A stretch of 64,000 nt of DNA from contig NZ_JAHXBN010000017.1 of assembly GCF_019924045.1 (NCBI RefSeq), positions 254,063 through 318,062 on the forward strand, read 5' to 3'. Shown piece by piece: positions 1-8,260 of the stretch (position 1 is its first letter; every line of letters begins with the position of its first letter). The notes beneath the pieces were generated by a model, which worked only from the letters and a program-made list of their open reading frames with translations, searched no databases and was not told where the DNA came from. The position numbers and the translations under genes were made by a program. The DNA comes from Dyadobacter fermentans (GTDB taxonomy: Bacteria > Bacteroidota > Bacteroidia > Cytophagales > Spirosomataceae).

Positions 1-1662
1 GGTTTCATTGAGCAGCACAGCGGCAGAGTCGGAGGGGAATTTCGTAAGGTCCATATCGCGGCCCTGGATGAGTTGCAGTCCGGCGGTTTTAACGAGCCCC
101 TCATCTTCGGTGAAAATATCGAAATCAATTTTTTCAGCCATGTTTTTGCCATGCCATTCAATGCCCCATGTATCGGAAGAGACGCTGCTTAGTGGGGAAG
201 AGGTTTTGGTAACCGACGTGGCTATGCCCGCACTCAACAGCTCGCGTTTGATTTGTGTATATTGTTTACCCAAATCGCCGGTAATCCAGTGGTACACCAC
301 TTGTCCGCGGTCGTAACCCGCGTCGCGGTTCTGAGCGTGGCGGATCTGCTGTACCACGATGAGCGTGGAAATGATGAGGACGATGGCAAAGCTGAATTGT
401 ACAACCACCAGTACTTTCCGGGGACTGAATGCCGAATGTGTCCTTTTAAATGCTCCTTTGAGCACGCTGATCGGCTTGAACGACGAGAGGTAGAATGCCG
501 GATAGCTTCCTGCCACAACGCCTGTAAAAAGAATAAAGGCAAATGCCGCAGCCCAGAATGCCGGATTGGAAACCGGTACTTCCAGTTCTTTGCCGATCAG
601 CGTATTGAATGCGGGTAGGATAAGGTAAACCGCCAGCAGCGCAATGGTTCCTGCGATCATCGCGATCAGGATCGATTCACCGATGAACTGGCCTACCAAA
701 AGGCTTTTAGGGGCTCCCGCCGTTTTACGGATTCCCACTTCCTTGGCGCGTTTTTCGCTGCGCGCGGTGCTGAGGTTCATAAAGTTGATGCAGGCGATCA
801 GCAGAATGAAAGCCGCAATGATCCCGAACAGCCGCACAATGGCGATCCGCCCGCCAACAACTTTCCCGTTTTCAAAATTGGAATATAAATGCCACTGGCT
901 AATGGGGTGAAGGAACACTTCGTGCTCTTCGGTTTTGTTCGAATGGCGGATCGTGATATCCCGGATTTTTTCGGCAAATGCCTCCGGATTTGTGCCGGGT
1001 TTCAGTTGAACATAGGTGTGCACGGAGTTAAACACCCAGCCGTCGTCGGCCGAGCCGATCTTTTTCAAATACGCAATCGGAAGAATGTATTCAAACCTGA
1101 ATGCGGTGTTGGGCGGAAGGTTCCGCATAACACCGGTGATCGTAAAATTGTCTTTGTCGATCGATATGACTTTGCCCAATACATCCTCCGTACCGAACAT
1201 TTTGATAGCCATCTTCTGTGTAACGACCATCGAGCCGACCGAGTTAAGGGCCGTCTGAGCATTTCCCTGCAGGAGCGGGAAGTCGAACATGCTCAGGAAA
1301 GCGGGATCGGTTATGATGGCTTCGCTCGAAATCTTCTTGTCGCCTGCGCGCGTCACAAACCACCGGGAATAGTTACGTGAAATGTGGTCGACTTCGGGAT
1401 ATTCCGCTTTCAGGGCAGGGCCGAGTACTTGCGGAGTGGAATTCCAGCATTGCAGTTTGCCATCGAATGTCCCGCGGTTCCAGGCCTCGTAGAGGTAATC
1501 CTTGTTCTTGTGGAAGCGGTCGTAGCTGATTTCATTGTACATCCAAAACAGGATAAGCACGGCGCTCGCCATACCCACGGATAACCCCAGAATATTGATT
1601 GCCGAAAACGCCTTGTTTCGAAGCAGGTTCCTGAATGCGATTTTGAGATAGTTTTTTAGCAT
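1..1662 (-). CDS. FtsX/MacB-type ABC transporter permease, C-terminus cut by window edge
   Basis: A reading frame open from ATG at 1662 to base 1 (554 codons, no stop) encodes an inner-membrane permease of the MacB/FtsX family. Members usually have about 790-800 residues in Bacteroidetes, so roughly 70% is present. The N-terminus has the typical start (MLKNYLKIAFRNLLRNK) followed by a first membrane segment (about residues 20-42). A periplasmic MacB_PCD-like domain follows, then a three-helix FtsX block (about residues 280-410) containing SEKRAKEVGIRKTAGA, the signature that follows the first FtsX helix. A further helix near residue 425 begins the second half. No ATPase gene is visible; in these bacteria the permeases often stand alone and share a partner encoded elsewhere. 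The substrate cannot be read from sequence. A small inverted repeat overlaps the leader just upstream. Confidence 0.92.
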   Translation of the reverse strand, partial: MLKNYLKIAFRNLLRNKAFSAINILGLSVGMASAVLILFWMYNEISYDRFHKNKDYLYEAWNRGTFDGKLQCWNSTPQVLGPALKAEYPEVDHISRNYSRWFVTRAGDKKISSEAIITDPAFLSMFDFPLLQGNAQTALNSVGSMVVTQKMAIKMFGTEDVLGKVISIDKDNFTITGVMRNLPPNTAFRFEYILPIAYLKKIGSADDGWVFNSVHTYVQLKPGTNPEAFAEKIRDITIRHSNKTEEHEVFLHPISQWHLYSNFENGKVVGGRIAIVRLFGIIAAFILLIACINFMNLSTARSEKRAKEVGIRKTAGAPKSLLVGQFIGESILIAMIAGTIALLAVYLILPAFNTLIGKELEVPVSNPAFWAAAFAFILFTGVVAGSYPAFYLSSFKPISVLKGAFKRTHSAFSPRKVLVVVQFSFAIVLIISTLIVVQQIRHAQNRDAGYDRGQVVYHWITGDLGKQYTQIKRELLSAGIATSVTKTSSPLSSVSSDTWGIEWHGKNMAEKIDFDIFTEDEGLVKTAGLQLIQGRDMDLTKFPSDSAAVLLNET

Positions 1663-1672
1663 CTTTTTGTTC

Positions 1673-1690
1673 TTCCAGACAAATCTGGAA
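1673..1690. repeat. Perfect inverted repeat in the leader of the ABC permease gene
   Basis: TTCCAGA-CAAA-TCTGGAA, 7-bp arms with a 4-nt loop, sits 11 nt before the permease start codon. In the transcript the 3' arm contains GGAAGA, the only purine-rich stretch that could serve as ribosome binding site. It could therefore be an operator or a small hairpin covering the translation start. It is short enough to be chance. Confidence 0.45.
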
Positions 1691-1814
1691 TATTTTGAAT
1701 CAAATAGCCTGCCAAAAAAATAAATAATTGATAATCAACTATTTGAAAATATGAGATGAGCAGCTATTGTCCGGTAACGAACAATGCGCGTCCGCGCCGG
1801 GACGCTCCGCTGCT

Positions 1815-4316
1815 TTACCGGTAGAGTTCGAATTCAAGTATTCCCATTCCGCCGCCCACGTCGCCTTGTTTTTCAGGTTTGAATGACCTGACTTTGAAGA
1901 AACGCGCATCGATAGGATTGAATTTCAGCTCGATGACCCGGTCTGAATTGTTCTTTTTCTCTAACAGGGTAGTCCACGTTTTGTTGTCGGGGGAAGCCAT
2001 TACTTTGAATTCTGTCGAATAATTGGTTTTCGCAAAAGTAATTTTCGCTTGTTTGATGCCGGGTTCAACTTTCGAAAGGTCCACCAACAGTGTCCAGGGA
2101 TATAGGCCTCCGGCCAGCGCCATCGTGGAAAGATCGCCGTCGACTGCGTTTTCTGCAAAAAATATGTGACTTGACGGGCCGAGAGCAGCTTCATTGTTAG
2201 CCCGTAAATATGCTTGTTTACCCAGTGCCAGGTTAATTTTTGTACCGCTGACACTCATCTTTTCGTATTTCAAACTCAGAAGCTGACCTATCTTATCGTC
2301 CACAATAGGCCGCTTGGTGCCCTGCGGACTCAAAATATTGTAGTCGACAATTCGATAGTCCGGAAAAGAGGGGACATTCTTAAAATCCTCCGGCGCAAAT
2401 TTATCATCGGCATTTTCCTGAATACTGATGATATACGACTTCCCGGCTTCCAGCACGAGCGGGGGAATTGGCGCATATTGATAACCGTCATCTGCCACCG
2501 GGAGCAAAGCCGTATTTAACGACGCGGTCAGTATGGGGTGGTCGTCCGTGAAGCGTGTAATGATGATTGAATGCCGGCCATCATTGCCTTGGAGATATTT
2601 CCGGCCGACATCCGTGAGCCGGATAGATGTGGAGCCCACCGTAATACGCATTCCCCTGTAAAACCCTTTCGGTTCGGTTTTTCCGGCGACATCCGTGGCC
2701 GCCAGGGCGGGGGCCGGTGCGGCTGAACGGGCATTGGCAGCCAGCCTGTTGGAACGGGTCAAAACAGTAAATATCTGGTCGAAGACTTTACTGGCAGGTT
2801 TCCCCGGCTCAACTGAAATAGCCTGGACACGAGCGGTCTTATTGATGGGAATTGGCCCCTTGTAGAGCTTAGATGCGGTTGTTGGCCGGTTTCCGTCAAT
2901 GGTGTAGTATATTTTCGAACGCGGAGACGCCGTCAATACCAGCTTCTGTCCTTTGTCGTAATCAATCGTGTCGGACAGGGATGCACGGGGCGTTTCACTC
3001 CATCCCTGGTTCTTTTTGACAAAACTGGCGATCTGTTTCAGCTCTTCCTGGTAGATTTCCGGAAAAATGTCCCCATTTGCAGGCACTGGATAACTCAGAA
3101 TGTAAGTGGCGCCAACCTCCCAGTTTTTCTTGATGTTCCGGATCATCATATCCACCGGTTTCGGGGATCTGAGCTTAGGGTCTTCCCGCCATGACCACGT
3201 GTTGTCCAGCAAATTGTCGACCTCGATGGCCAGCTTTTTTTTGACGGTAGTCGGTTTCGCTACTTCCAGCGCTGTTTCGTGTGGCGACGTGCCACCTTCA
3301 TAAATAATGACGTCCGTGTTGGGGTATTGCAGCACCGTGCCGCCGTTGTACAGGCCGGTGTTGTTGGCAAATATCACTTTGGGGTTATTGGCCCGCATGA
3401 TCGGAATCATCTTGTCCCATGGAAACCAGTTATAGTCGAAACCCTGGTAAAGTTCTGTGGCAGAGGTCATGTCGATCCAGAAACCATCTACGCCCATCAG
3501 CACAAGTTCTTTGATTAACCCCAGGTTCAGCGTGCCATAGGTACCGTCGAGGCCCGTATCGACGATGTCCTTGTTCCAGCCCTTGTCGGGAGCGAAGTAG
3601 GCCACGAACTTGATCCCTTTTTTATGGCAGGCATCTATCAGCTCCTTCGCAATGTTCCGTTTTGTTTTCAATTCGAGCTTGCTCGGCGTCGTCGAAGGCC
3701 AGAGGCGCACCCCGTCACCCGTATTGATCGTAACCGTTAATACCTTTCCTCCCAGGTCGATAACCTGTTGTGCCCACTCGTCCGCATTAAACTTGGTAAT
3801 TCGTTTTTCAAACTGTGCGATGCCGTCCTTGCCCTTAAGCGACGGCGGTGTGAAGATTCCCCATTGTATGAATATGCCGAATTTGGCATCGGAAAACCAT
3901 TTGGACCTGAACGGGGCGGCTTCAAAAACGAGTGGCTTGGTAGCGGAAGCACCTTTCGAGTCGGTTACACGGGCAGTGAATGCATAGTTCCCCTCCTTGC
4001 TGGCCATACCCTGAATTTTTCCGGTCTTGTCCAATCGCAGCCCTTTCGGTAATTCGCCGTCGGCAAGGGCCCAGGTGTAAGGCGGCGTGCCGCCCTCTGC
4101 TGTCAGCTGAAAGAAGGGGGATGGCCCTGCCTCCGTCCACGACTGGTAGATGATGTTATCGACAAATGCGGGGTATATGGAAGTCTTGGGGCTTTTGTTG
4201 TACTCACTGGAAGATGTGGTTGTGATTCGAAGACCAGGATTTTGTCCTGAAACAGACAATGAAACCACCAGAACTGTAAACAAGATACCGCCCATCCATT
4301 CAGAAATCCTTTTCAT
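1815..4316 (-). CDS. Secreted GH29-like (alpha-L-fucosidase superfamily) multidomain glycoside hydrolase
   Basis: 833 residues. A signal peptide (about 1-24, cleavage near VSG-QN) is followed by a putative Ig/cadherin-like domain (about 60-133; PPYTWALADGELPKGL is typical of He_PIG repeats). A GH29-like TIM barrel follows (about 137-440), beginning KWFSDAKFGIFIQWG. Asp282 in VDGFWID is the likely nucleophile. The usual KHHDGF segment of GH29 is replaced by TVTINTGDGVRLW (about 195-207), so the family assignment is distant and substrate specificity is open. A chitobiase C-terminal-like domain (about 445-518, IYYTIDGNRPT) and a C-terminal F5/8 type C (discoidin) carbohydrate-binding domain (about 695-833) complete it. 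It acts outside the cytoplasm. It lies 120 bp downstream of the TonB receptor gene and behind that gene's terminator. Confidence 0.82.
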   Translation of the reverse strand: MKRISEWMGGILFTVLVVSLSVSGQNPGLRITTTSSSEYNKSPKTSIYPAFVDNIIYQSWTEAGPSPFFQLTAEGGTPPYTWALADGELPKGLRLDKTGKIQGMASKEGNYAFTARVTDSKGASATKPLVFEAAPFRSKWFSDAKFGIFIQWGIFTPPSLKGKDGIAQFEKRITKFNADEWAQQVIDLGGKVLTVTINTGDGVRLWPSTTPSKLELKTKRNIAKELIDACHKKGIKFVAYFAPDKGWNKDIVDTGLDGTYGTLNLGLIKELVLMGVDGFWIDMTSATELYQGFDYNWFPWDKMIPIMRANNPKVIFANNTGLYNGGTVLQYPNTDVIIYEGGTSPHETALEVAKPTTVKKKLAIEVDNLLDNTWSWREDPKLRSPKPVDMMIRNIKKNWEVGATYILSYPVPANGDIFPEIYQEELKQIASFVKKNQGWSETPRASLSDTIDYDKGQKLVLTASPRSKIYYTIDGNRPTTASKLYKGPIPINKTARVQAISVEPGKPASKVFDQIFTVLTRSNRLAANARSAAPAPALAATDVAGKTEPKGFYRGMRITVGSTSIRLTDVGRKYLQGNDGRHSIIITRFTDDHPILTASLNTALLPVADDGYQYAPIPPLVLEAGKSYIISIQENADDKFAPEDFKNVPSFPDYRIVDYNILSPQGTKRPIVDDKIGQLLSLKYEKMSVSGTKINLALGKQAYLRANNEAALGPSSHIFFAENAVDGDLSTMALAGGLYPWTLLVDLSKVEPGIKQAKITFAKTNYSTEFKVMASPDNKTWTTLLEKKNNSDRVIELKFNPIDARFFKVRSFKPEKQGDVGGGMGILEFELYR

Positions 4317-4375
4317 AGCATCAAGGTTGTTTTGGCAAATATGGTTAGAAATATTGTGCCAAAGTGCGGATAAAG

Positions 4376-4403
4376 AAAAAGTCGCCTCACGTAAGGCGAC
4401 TTT
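4376..4403 (-). terminator. Rho-independent terminator of the TonB receptor gene
   Basis: Arms AAAGTCGCCT (4378-4387) and AGGCGACTTT (4394-4403) with a 6-nt loop. Read on the minus strand the stem is followed by TTTTTCTTT. It lies 33 bp after the stop of the receptor gene and separates it from the GH29-like gene. Confidence 0.85.
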
Positions 4404-4436
4404 CGGTTACTCTTCGGTATGGCTCCCGGTCAAAAA

Positions 4437-6857
4437 TCAGAAAGTATAGGTGAAGTTAGCTAGAAATGACCGCGGCATCTGCGGGGCGATCGTAGACCAT
4501 CCTTTGTAATACTCCTTATCGAATGCATTGTTGAGTTTCAGCCCGATGCGGTAATGTGCGCCCTGGTAGAAGAGCGAGGCATTGGCAACGGTGTAAGCAG
4601 GCAGCATAAAGTCGCCCGTCGAGGCGTAGTTGATCGCGTACCGCTTGCTGGCGCCGTTGAACCCGGCACCAACGCCGAAGCCTTTTAATTTTCCTGCCGG
4701 TAGCTCGTAGTTAGCCCACATATTGTAGAGTGTCTTCGGGCCGGCTCCCAACGGACGCTTGTTCAGAATCTGCTCGTTATCGGATTTGGTCGTCTTGCTT
4801 TCATTGCTGCTGAATCCGGCACGGATATTGAACCCCTTCGCCGGATTGGCATTCAATTCTACTTCATATCCCCGGCTGTAAGCTTCTCCGCCCTGGATTT
4901 TGTTGAAAGGAGAGGCCGGATCGGTGATTACCTGGTCTTTCACCTTGATGTCGTAGTAGCTGACGGTCAGGTTCAGTTTGTTTTTGATGATATTGGTTTT
5001 AAAACCGAACTCGATCTGGTTTGCCTGTTCAGGGCGGAAAGATTTGATGGTCTGCGGGCCGTCCTCCGGGTTCCCGACGAGTTCAGGGGCCACGTTGGTG
5101 AAGCCGTTCTGATAGTTGGCGAAAACGGAAAGTTTGTCGATCAGTGGCTGGTACAGAATCCCGAACTTCGGCGAAAGGGTGGTTTGGTCGTAATCATCGT
5201 CGGAGCTGGATACGCTGCCTGCGTTGTTGAAATGGTCGAGGCGGAGACCCACCATTACCGATAATGCTTTGGTAATATTCAACACATCCGAAGCGTAGGC
5301 ACTGTAAATGTTGTATTTCGATTTGGCATTAGCCACCGGTTGTGAAGCCAGCACCGCGTCGACGGCCGCTGAGGAAAGCGGATAGGCGGTCGTTTCCACA
5401 CCGGGCGTAAATGGGTTGTCGCCGTTGGAACCGCCGTCGGGAGTAACATTTCCGTAAAACGCATAGCCGGTGCCGTTGCTGGTAGAAGTTGCCGTGAAAT
5501 AATCCAGACCTAACACGACGCGGTTTCTCAGCGAGCCCAGCTTAAAATCCCCGATGAAGTTCTGCTGGATGTCCGACGTTCCGGTGTATTCATTTTGTTT
5601 GTTCAGAAAGCGCGAGAATGTGTTGCCTTTCAGGATACCGTAATCGAAAAGATAGGTGTAATAGCCTTTGGTGGAGGTGGCGCTTTTGGAAACCAGTGTT
5701 TGCGACTGCCAGGTATCGGACAGTTTGTAATCCATTTCGACCCGGTAGTTCTGGGTCGGGTTCTGCAAGGTCAGGTCGTTGCTGGTGAAAGACAGTTTGT
5801 AGTTATATCCCAATTCCTTCATGTTTTTCGCGACCGACGGAGCACTCCGGTTCAGGAAAAGGAACATCGGGTTAGTCTGTTCGGCTTGGGTAATTTCGCC
5901 GTAAAATGAGAAGGATAACTTGTTATTAACCTTGTAGGAAAGGGAAGGTGCTACGAAAAACGACTTTCTGAAACCTGCATCCTGGAAGCTACGTTCGGTC
6001 GTATAAGAGGTGTTCAGGCGAAAGTAAAGATTCTTATCCTTATTCAGGGCTGTGTTGAAATCGCCGATAATCTGGTTTAGGCCGAAAGAGCCGGTGGTAA
6101 ACGACAATTCGCCACCCGTACCGATGTAAGGTTTTTTGGTAACCACATTGATAAGCCCGCCATAGGAACTCACCGCATTGCCAAACAGCGTCGCCGAAGG
6201 GCCTTTCAGCACCTCGATGCGCTCGATATTAGCCGGGTTAATGGTCCCGTTCGTTAGCCCTGGAAGGCCGTTCACGAGTTTTGGCTGAACGGAAAACCCG
6301 CGAAGCGAATAGTACCCGGCTCCGTCACCACCGCGGCCTGTGGAGGTCCAGAGGTTTTCGACCCCGGCCGCGTTTTTGAGCGCATCGTCAAAATTGGTAA
6401 CGATCTGCGATTTCAAAAGGTAGTTCGTGATTGTGCTGTATACCTGCGTATTTTCAAAATCCTTCAAAGGCAGCTTAGCGACGTACGCTGTGTTGCTGCG
6501 TGAGAATTTATCCTCTCTCTCGCCTTGCACGACTACTTCCCGCAAAATTTCATCACCCTCGTAAAGCATAATCGCCCCAAGTTCGACTTCATTCTGCGAA
6601 ATAGTCAGCGGTAATTCCCGGGTTTTAAATCCGACGGAGGAAATGGATAAAGTGTAACTGCCATCGCTGATATTGGATATTTCAAATGCGCCATTTCCGT
6701 CGGTGTGAGCGCCAAGGTTGCCACTTTTGATGACGATACTCACCCCAGGTAAGCCGTTTTGGGTATTGTCGACAATCTTTCCGCTTACTTTTCCCGTTTG
6801 AGCAAGCACCAATGAAGGTAAAAGCAGCCAAATGGATAGTGATAATAAATATTTCAT
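4437..6857 (-). CDS. TonB-dependent outer-membrane receptor, siderophore type
   Basis: 806 residues. The signal peptide ends at about residue 19 (LVLAQ). A carboxypeptidase-regulatory-like beta-sandwich (about 22-100, ISDGSYTLSISSVGFK) precedes the plug (about 125-250) with LRGFSVQP and INPANIERIEVLKGPSATLFGN, the standard TonB-receptor plug motif followed by GGLINVVTKKP. The rest is a 22-strand-type beta-barrel ending in an aromatic C-terminus (FTYTF), as required for outer-membrane insertion. The overall pattern, including length and plug motifs, fits ferrichrome/pyoverdine-type siderophore receptors rather than SusC. No siderophore biosynthesis or Fe-reductase gene is nearby, so the ligand is unknown. 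A consensus promoter lies just upstream and a terminator just downstream, so it is probably monocistronic. Confidence 0.93.
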   Translation of the reverse strand: MKYLLSLSIWLLLPSLVLAQTGKVSGKIVDNTQNGLPGVSIVIKSGNLGAHTDGNGAFEISNISDGSYTLSISSVGFKTRELPLTISQNEVELGAIMLYEGDEILREVVVQGEREDKFSRSNTAYVAKLPLKDFENTQVYSTITNYLLKSQIVTNFDDALKNAAGVENLWTSTGRGGDGAGYYSLRGFSVQPKLVNGLPGLTNGTINPANIERIEVLKGPSATLFGNAVSSYGGLINVVTKKPYIGTGGELSFTTGSFGLNQIIGDFNTALNKDKNLYFRLNTSYTTERSFQDAGFRKSFFVAPSLSYKVNNKLSFSFYGEITQAEQTNPMFLFLNRSAPSVAKNMKELGYNYKLSFTSNDLTLQNPTQNYRVEMDYKLSDTWQSQTLVSKSATSTKGYYTYLFDYGILKGNTFSRFLNKQNEYTGTSDIQQNFIGDFKLGSLRNRVVLGLDYFTATSTSNGTGYAFYGNVTPDGGSNGDNPFTPGVETTAYPLSSAAVDAVLASQPVANAKSKYNIYSAYASDVLNITKALSVMVGLRLDHFNNAGSVSSSDDDYDQTTLSPKFGILYQPLIDKLSVFANYQNGFTNVAPELVGNPEDGPQTIKSFRPEQANQIEFGFKTNIIKNKLNLTVSYYDIKVKDQVITDPASPFNKIQGGEAYSRGYEVELNANPAKGFNIRAGFSSNESKTTKSDNEQILNKRPLGAGPKTLYNMWANYELPAGKLKGFGVGAGFNGASKRYAINYASTGDFMLPAYTVANASLFYQGAHYRIGLKLNNAFDKEYYKGWSTIAPQMPRSFLANFTYTF

Positions 6858-6887
6858 TTATTTAGACTTAATATAATTTGAATGCCG

Positions 6888-6919
6888 CAAAAGTATTTCC
6901 TGAACGCAAGAGTTCCAAA
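6888..6919 (-). promoter_or_regulatory. Bacteroidetes-type promoter of the TonB receptor gene
   Basis: On the minus strand, TTTG (6919-6916), a 20-nt spacer, then TACTTTTG (6895-6888), matching the -33/-7 consensus TTTG-N19-21-TAnnTTTG. Transcription would start near 6881, giving a leader of about 24 nt. Confidence 0.7.
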
Positions 6920-7007
6920 GGTTTTTGTAATATTCCGGTAACATGAGAGCTGTGGGCGGGAGCCGACGAAGTAGCGAATGAAAAGGAAAAGATGCCGGTT
7001 AATGAAA

Positions 7008-7031
7008 TAATGTATATACATATGTACATAT
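7008..7031. promoter_or_regulatory. Candidate GntR/HutC operator, double palindrome
   Basis: The core ATGTATATACAT (7010-7021) is a perfect palindrome and matches ATATGT-N4-ACATAT at 10 of 12 fixed positions (7008-7023). It is immediately followed and overlapped by the perfect palindrome ATATGTACATAT (7020-7031). It lies 31 bp before the start of the propeller-like gene. TATATTTA at 7036-7043 may be that gene's -7 box, with one mismatch and no clear -33 box. The same motif recurs at 13817, 19351 and 19541. Confidence 0.6.
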
Positions 7032-7061
7032 AAGCTATATTTAGGGAAAATTGGGCAGCGG

Positions 7062-8258
7062 ATGAGAAACACTACTCTGATTTTGGGGATCACATTATCT
7101 TGTCTCGGGTACGCGTCCGGTCAAGGGCGGGCAGGCGTGCGCGAGCTGAGTGTAAACGAATTCACAGCCTCGCCGGCGCCTGAATGGTCGGACCTGTTCC
7201 TGAGAAAATCGGGCTGGTTGGGCGGCGACGGCATATTTGCGATCCCGTTTTCCGGCCGCGATGCGCAGAGAGAGGACAGCATCCTTTTTCTTTTCAGCGA
7301 TACCGTGCTGGGAGAAATTGATGAAGCTGCGTTGAAATCCGGGTTCTCGCTGGTGAACAATTCGGTGGCATTGTTGAATGGGAAATCACCCGATCCGGAC
7401 AAGGCCGCATTCAGGATTGCAAGCAGCGGCGAAGGCCATCGGGCCGTATTTGTCCCGAAGTCGGACAAGCCCGACAAGGATACCTATTTCTGGCTGGGCG
7501 ACGGTTTTGTGAACCCGGACGCAGGCAAAGACCTTTTCATTTTTGCTTACAAAATCACCAACACACACGATCATTCGGCATTCCCGTTTAAGGAAACCGG
7601 GAACGCGGTGATCAGGATACCGGCAGGCAGCCATTTTCCGTATGCGGATCACGAGCAGTTTACGCTGCCGTTCAATGACTACCATGCGGGCGGCGAGACC
7701 ATATCATTCGGTGCGGGCATTTATAACAACAGCCGGGCAGCGGGGGAAGCTTCGCCCGATGGTTTTGTTTACATTTATGGTACCAAAGGGCCAACCAAAA
7801 AGCTGGTTGCAGCCAGGGTTAAGCCGGACCGGCTCACGTCGTTTGATCAATGGGAATTCCGGGGGGAGCAGGGATGGTCGAAAAACGCGGGGGGCGTCGC
7901 TGCTTTAAGTGACTCGGTTTCGAATGAATTAAGTGTGAGTATGTTGGCGCCGGGTAAATATGCATTGGTGTATCAGCTGAGCAGCATTTTCCCTGAAATC
8001 TGCATGCAGGTGGGGCCAACGCCTTACGGGCCATTCGGACCGAGAATCATATTGTACAAAACGTCCGCGGATATCCGTGATCCCGACCTGTTTACCTACA
8101 ATGCCAAAGCGCACCCGGCATTGTCGGCGCCCGGCGAATTACTCATTTCCTATAATGTCAATACTTTCAAATTTCTGGAAGTTTTGCCCAAGCAACCCAA
8201 CCTTTATCGTCCGCGCTTTGTGCGGATCCAATTTAGCCAAAGCTCCAAATCAAAATAG
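7062..8258 (+). CDS. Secreted beta-propeller-like protein, DUF4185/DUF5005-like
   Basis: 398 residues with a signal peptide (about 1-20, cleaved near ASGQ). The mature part begins with SGWLGGDGIFAIPF and has ILFLFSDTVLG and VNNSVALL. That 'GGDG...SIP...LWLFGDT...NNS' pattern is typical of secreted five-bladed propellers related to DUF4185/DUF5005 and, more distantly, to GH43/GH32-type glycosidases. Later blades carry YFWLGDGF, GFVYIYGTKG and KYALVYQLSS. No catalytic triad can be assigned. It is the first gene of a run with only 2 bp to the next gene (mannose-6-phosphate isomerase), so it probably belongs to the same transcript. A glycosidase or glycan-binding role in mannoside use is inference from context. 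Just upstream is a palindromic operator candidate. Confidence 0.7.
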   Translation: MRNTTLILGITLSCLGYASGQGRAGVRELSVNEFTASPAPEWSDLFLRKSGWLGGDGIFAIPFSGRDAQREDSILFLFSDTVLGEIDEAALKSGFSLVNNSVALLNGKSPDPDKAAFRIASSGEGHRAVFVPKSDKPDKDTYFWLGDGFVNPDAGKDLFIFAYKITNTHDHSAFPFKETGNAVIRIPAGSHFPYADHEQFTLPFNDYHAGGETISFGAGIYNNSRAAGEASPDGFVYIYGTKGPTKKLVAARVKPDRLTSFDQWEFRGEQGWSKNAGGVAALSDSVSNELSVSMLAPGKYALVYQLSSIFPEICMQVGPTPYGPFGPRIILYKTSADIRDPDLFTYNAKAHPALSAPGELLISYNVNTFKFLEVLPKQPNLYRPRFVRIQFSQSSKSK

Positions 8259-8260
8259 AA

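Noticed and set aside
1786..1805. Hairpin GCGTCC/GGACGC after the GH29-like gene as terminator
   Set aside because: The stem is only 6 bp and no T-run follows on the minus strand.
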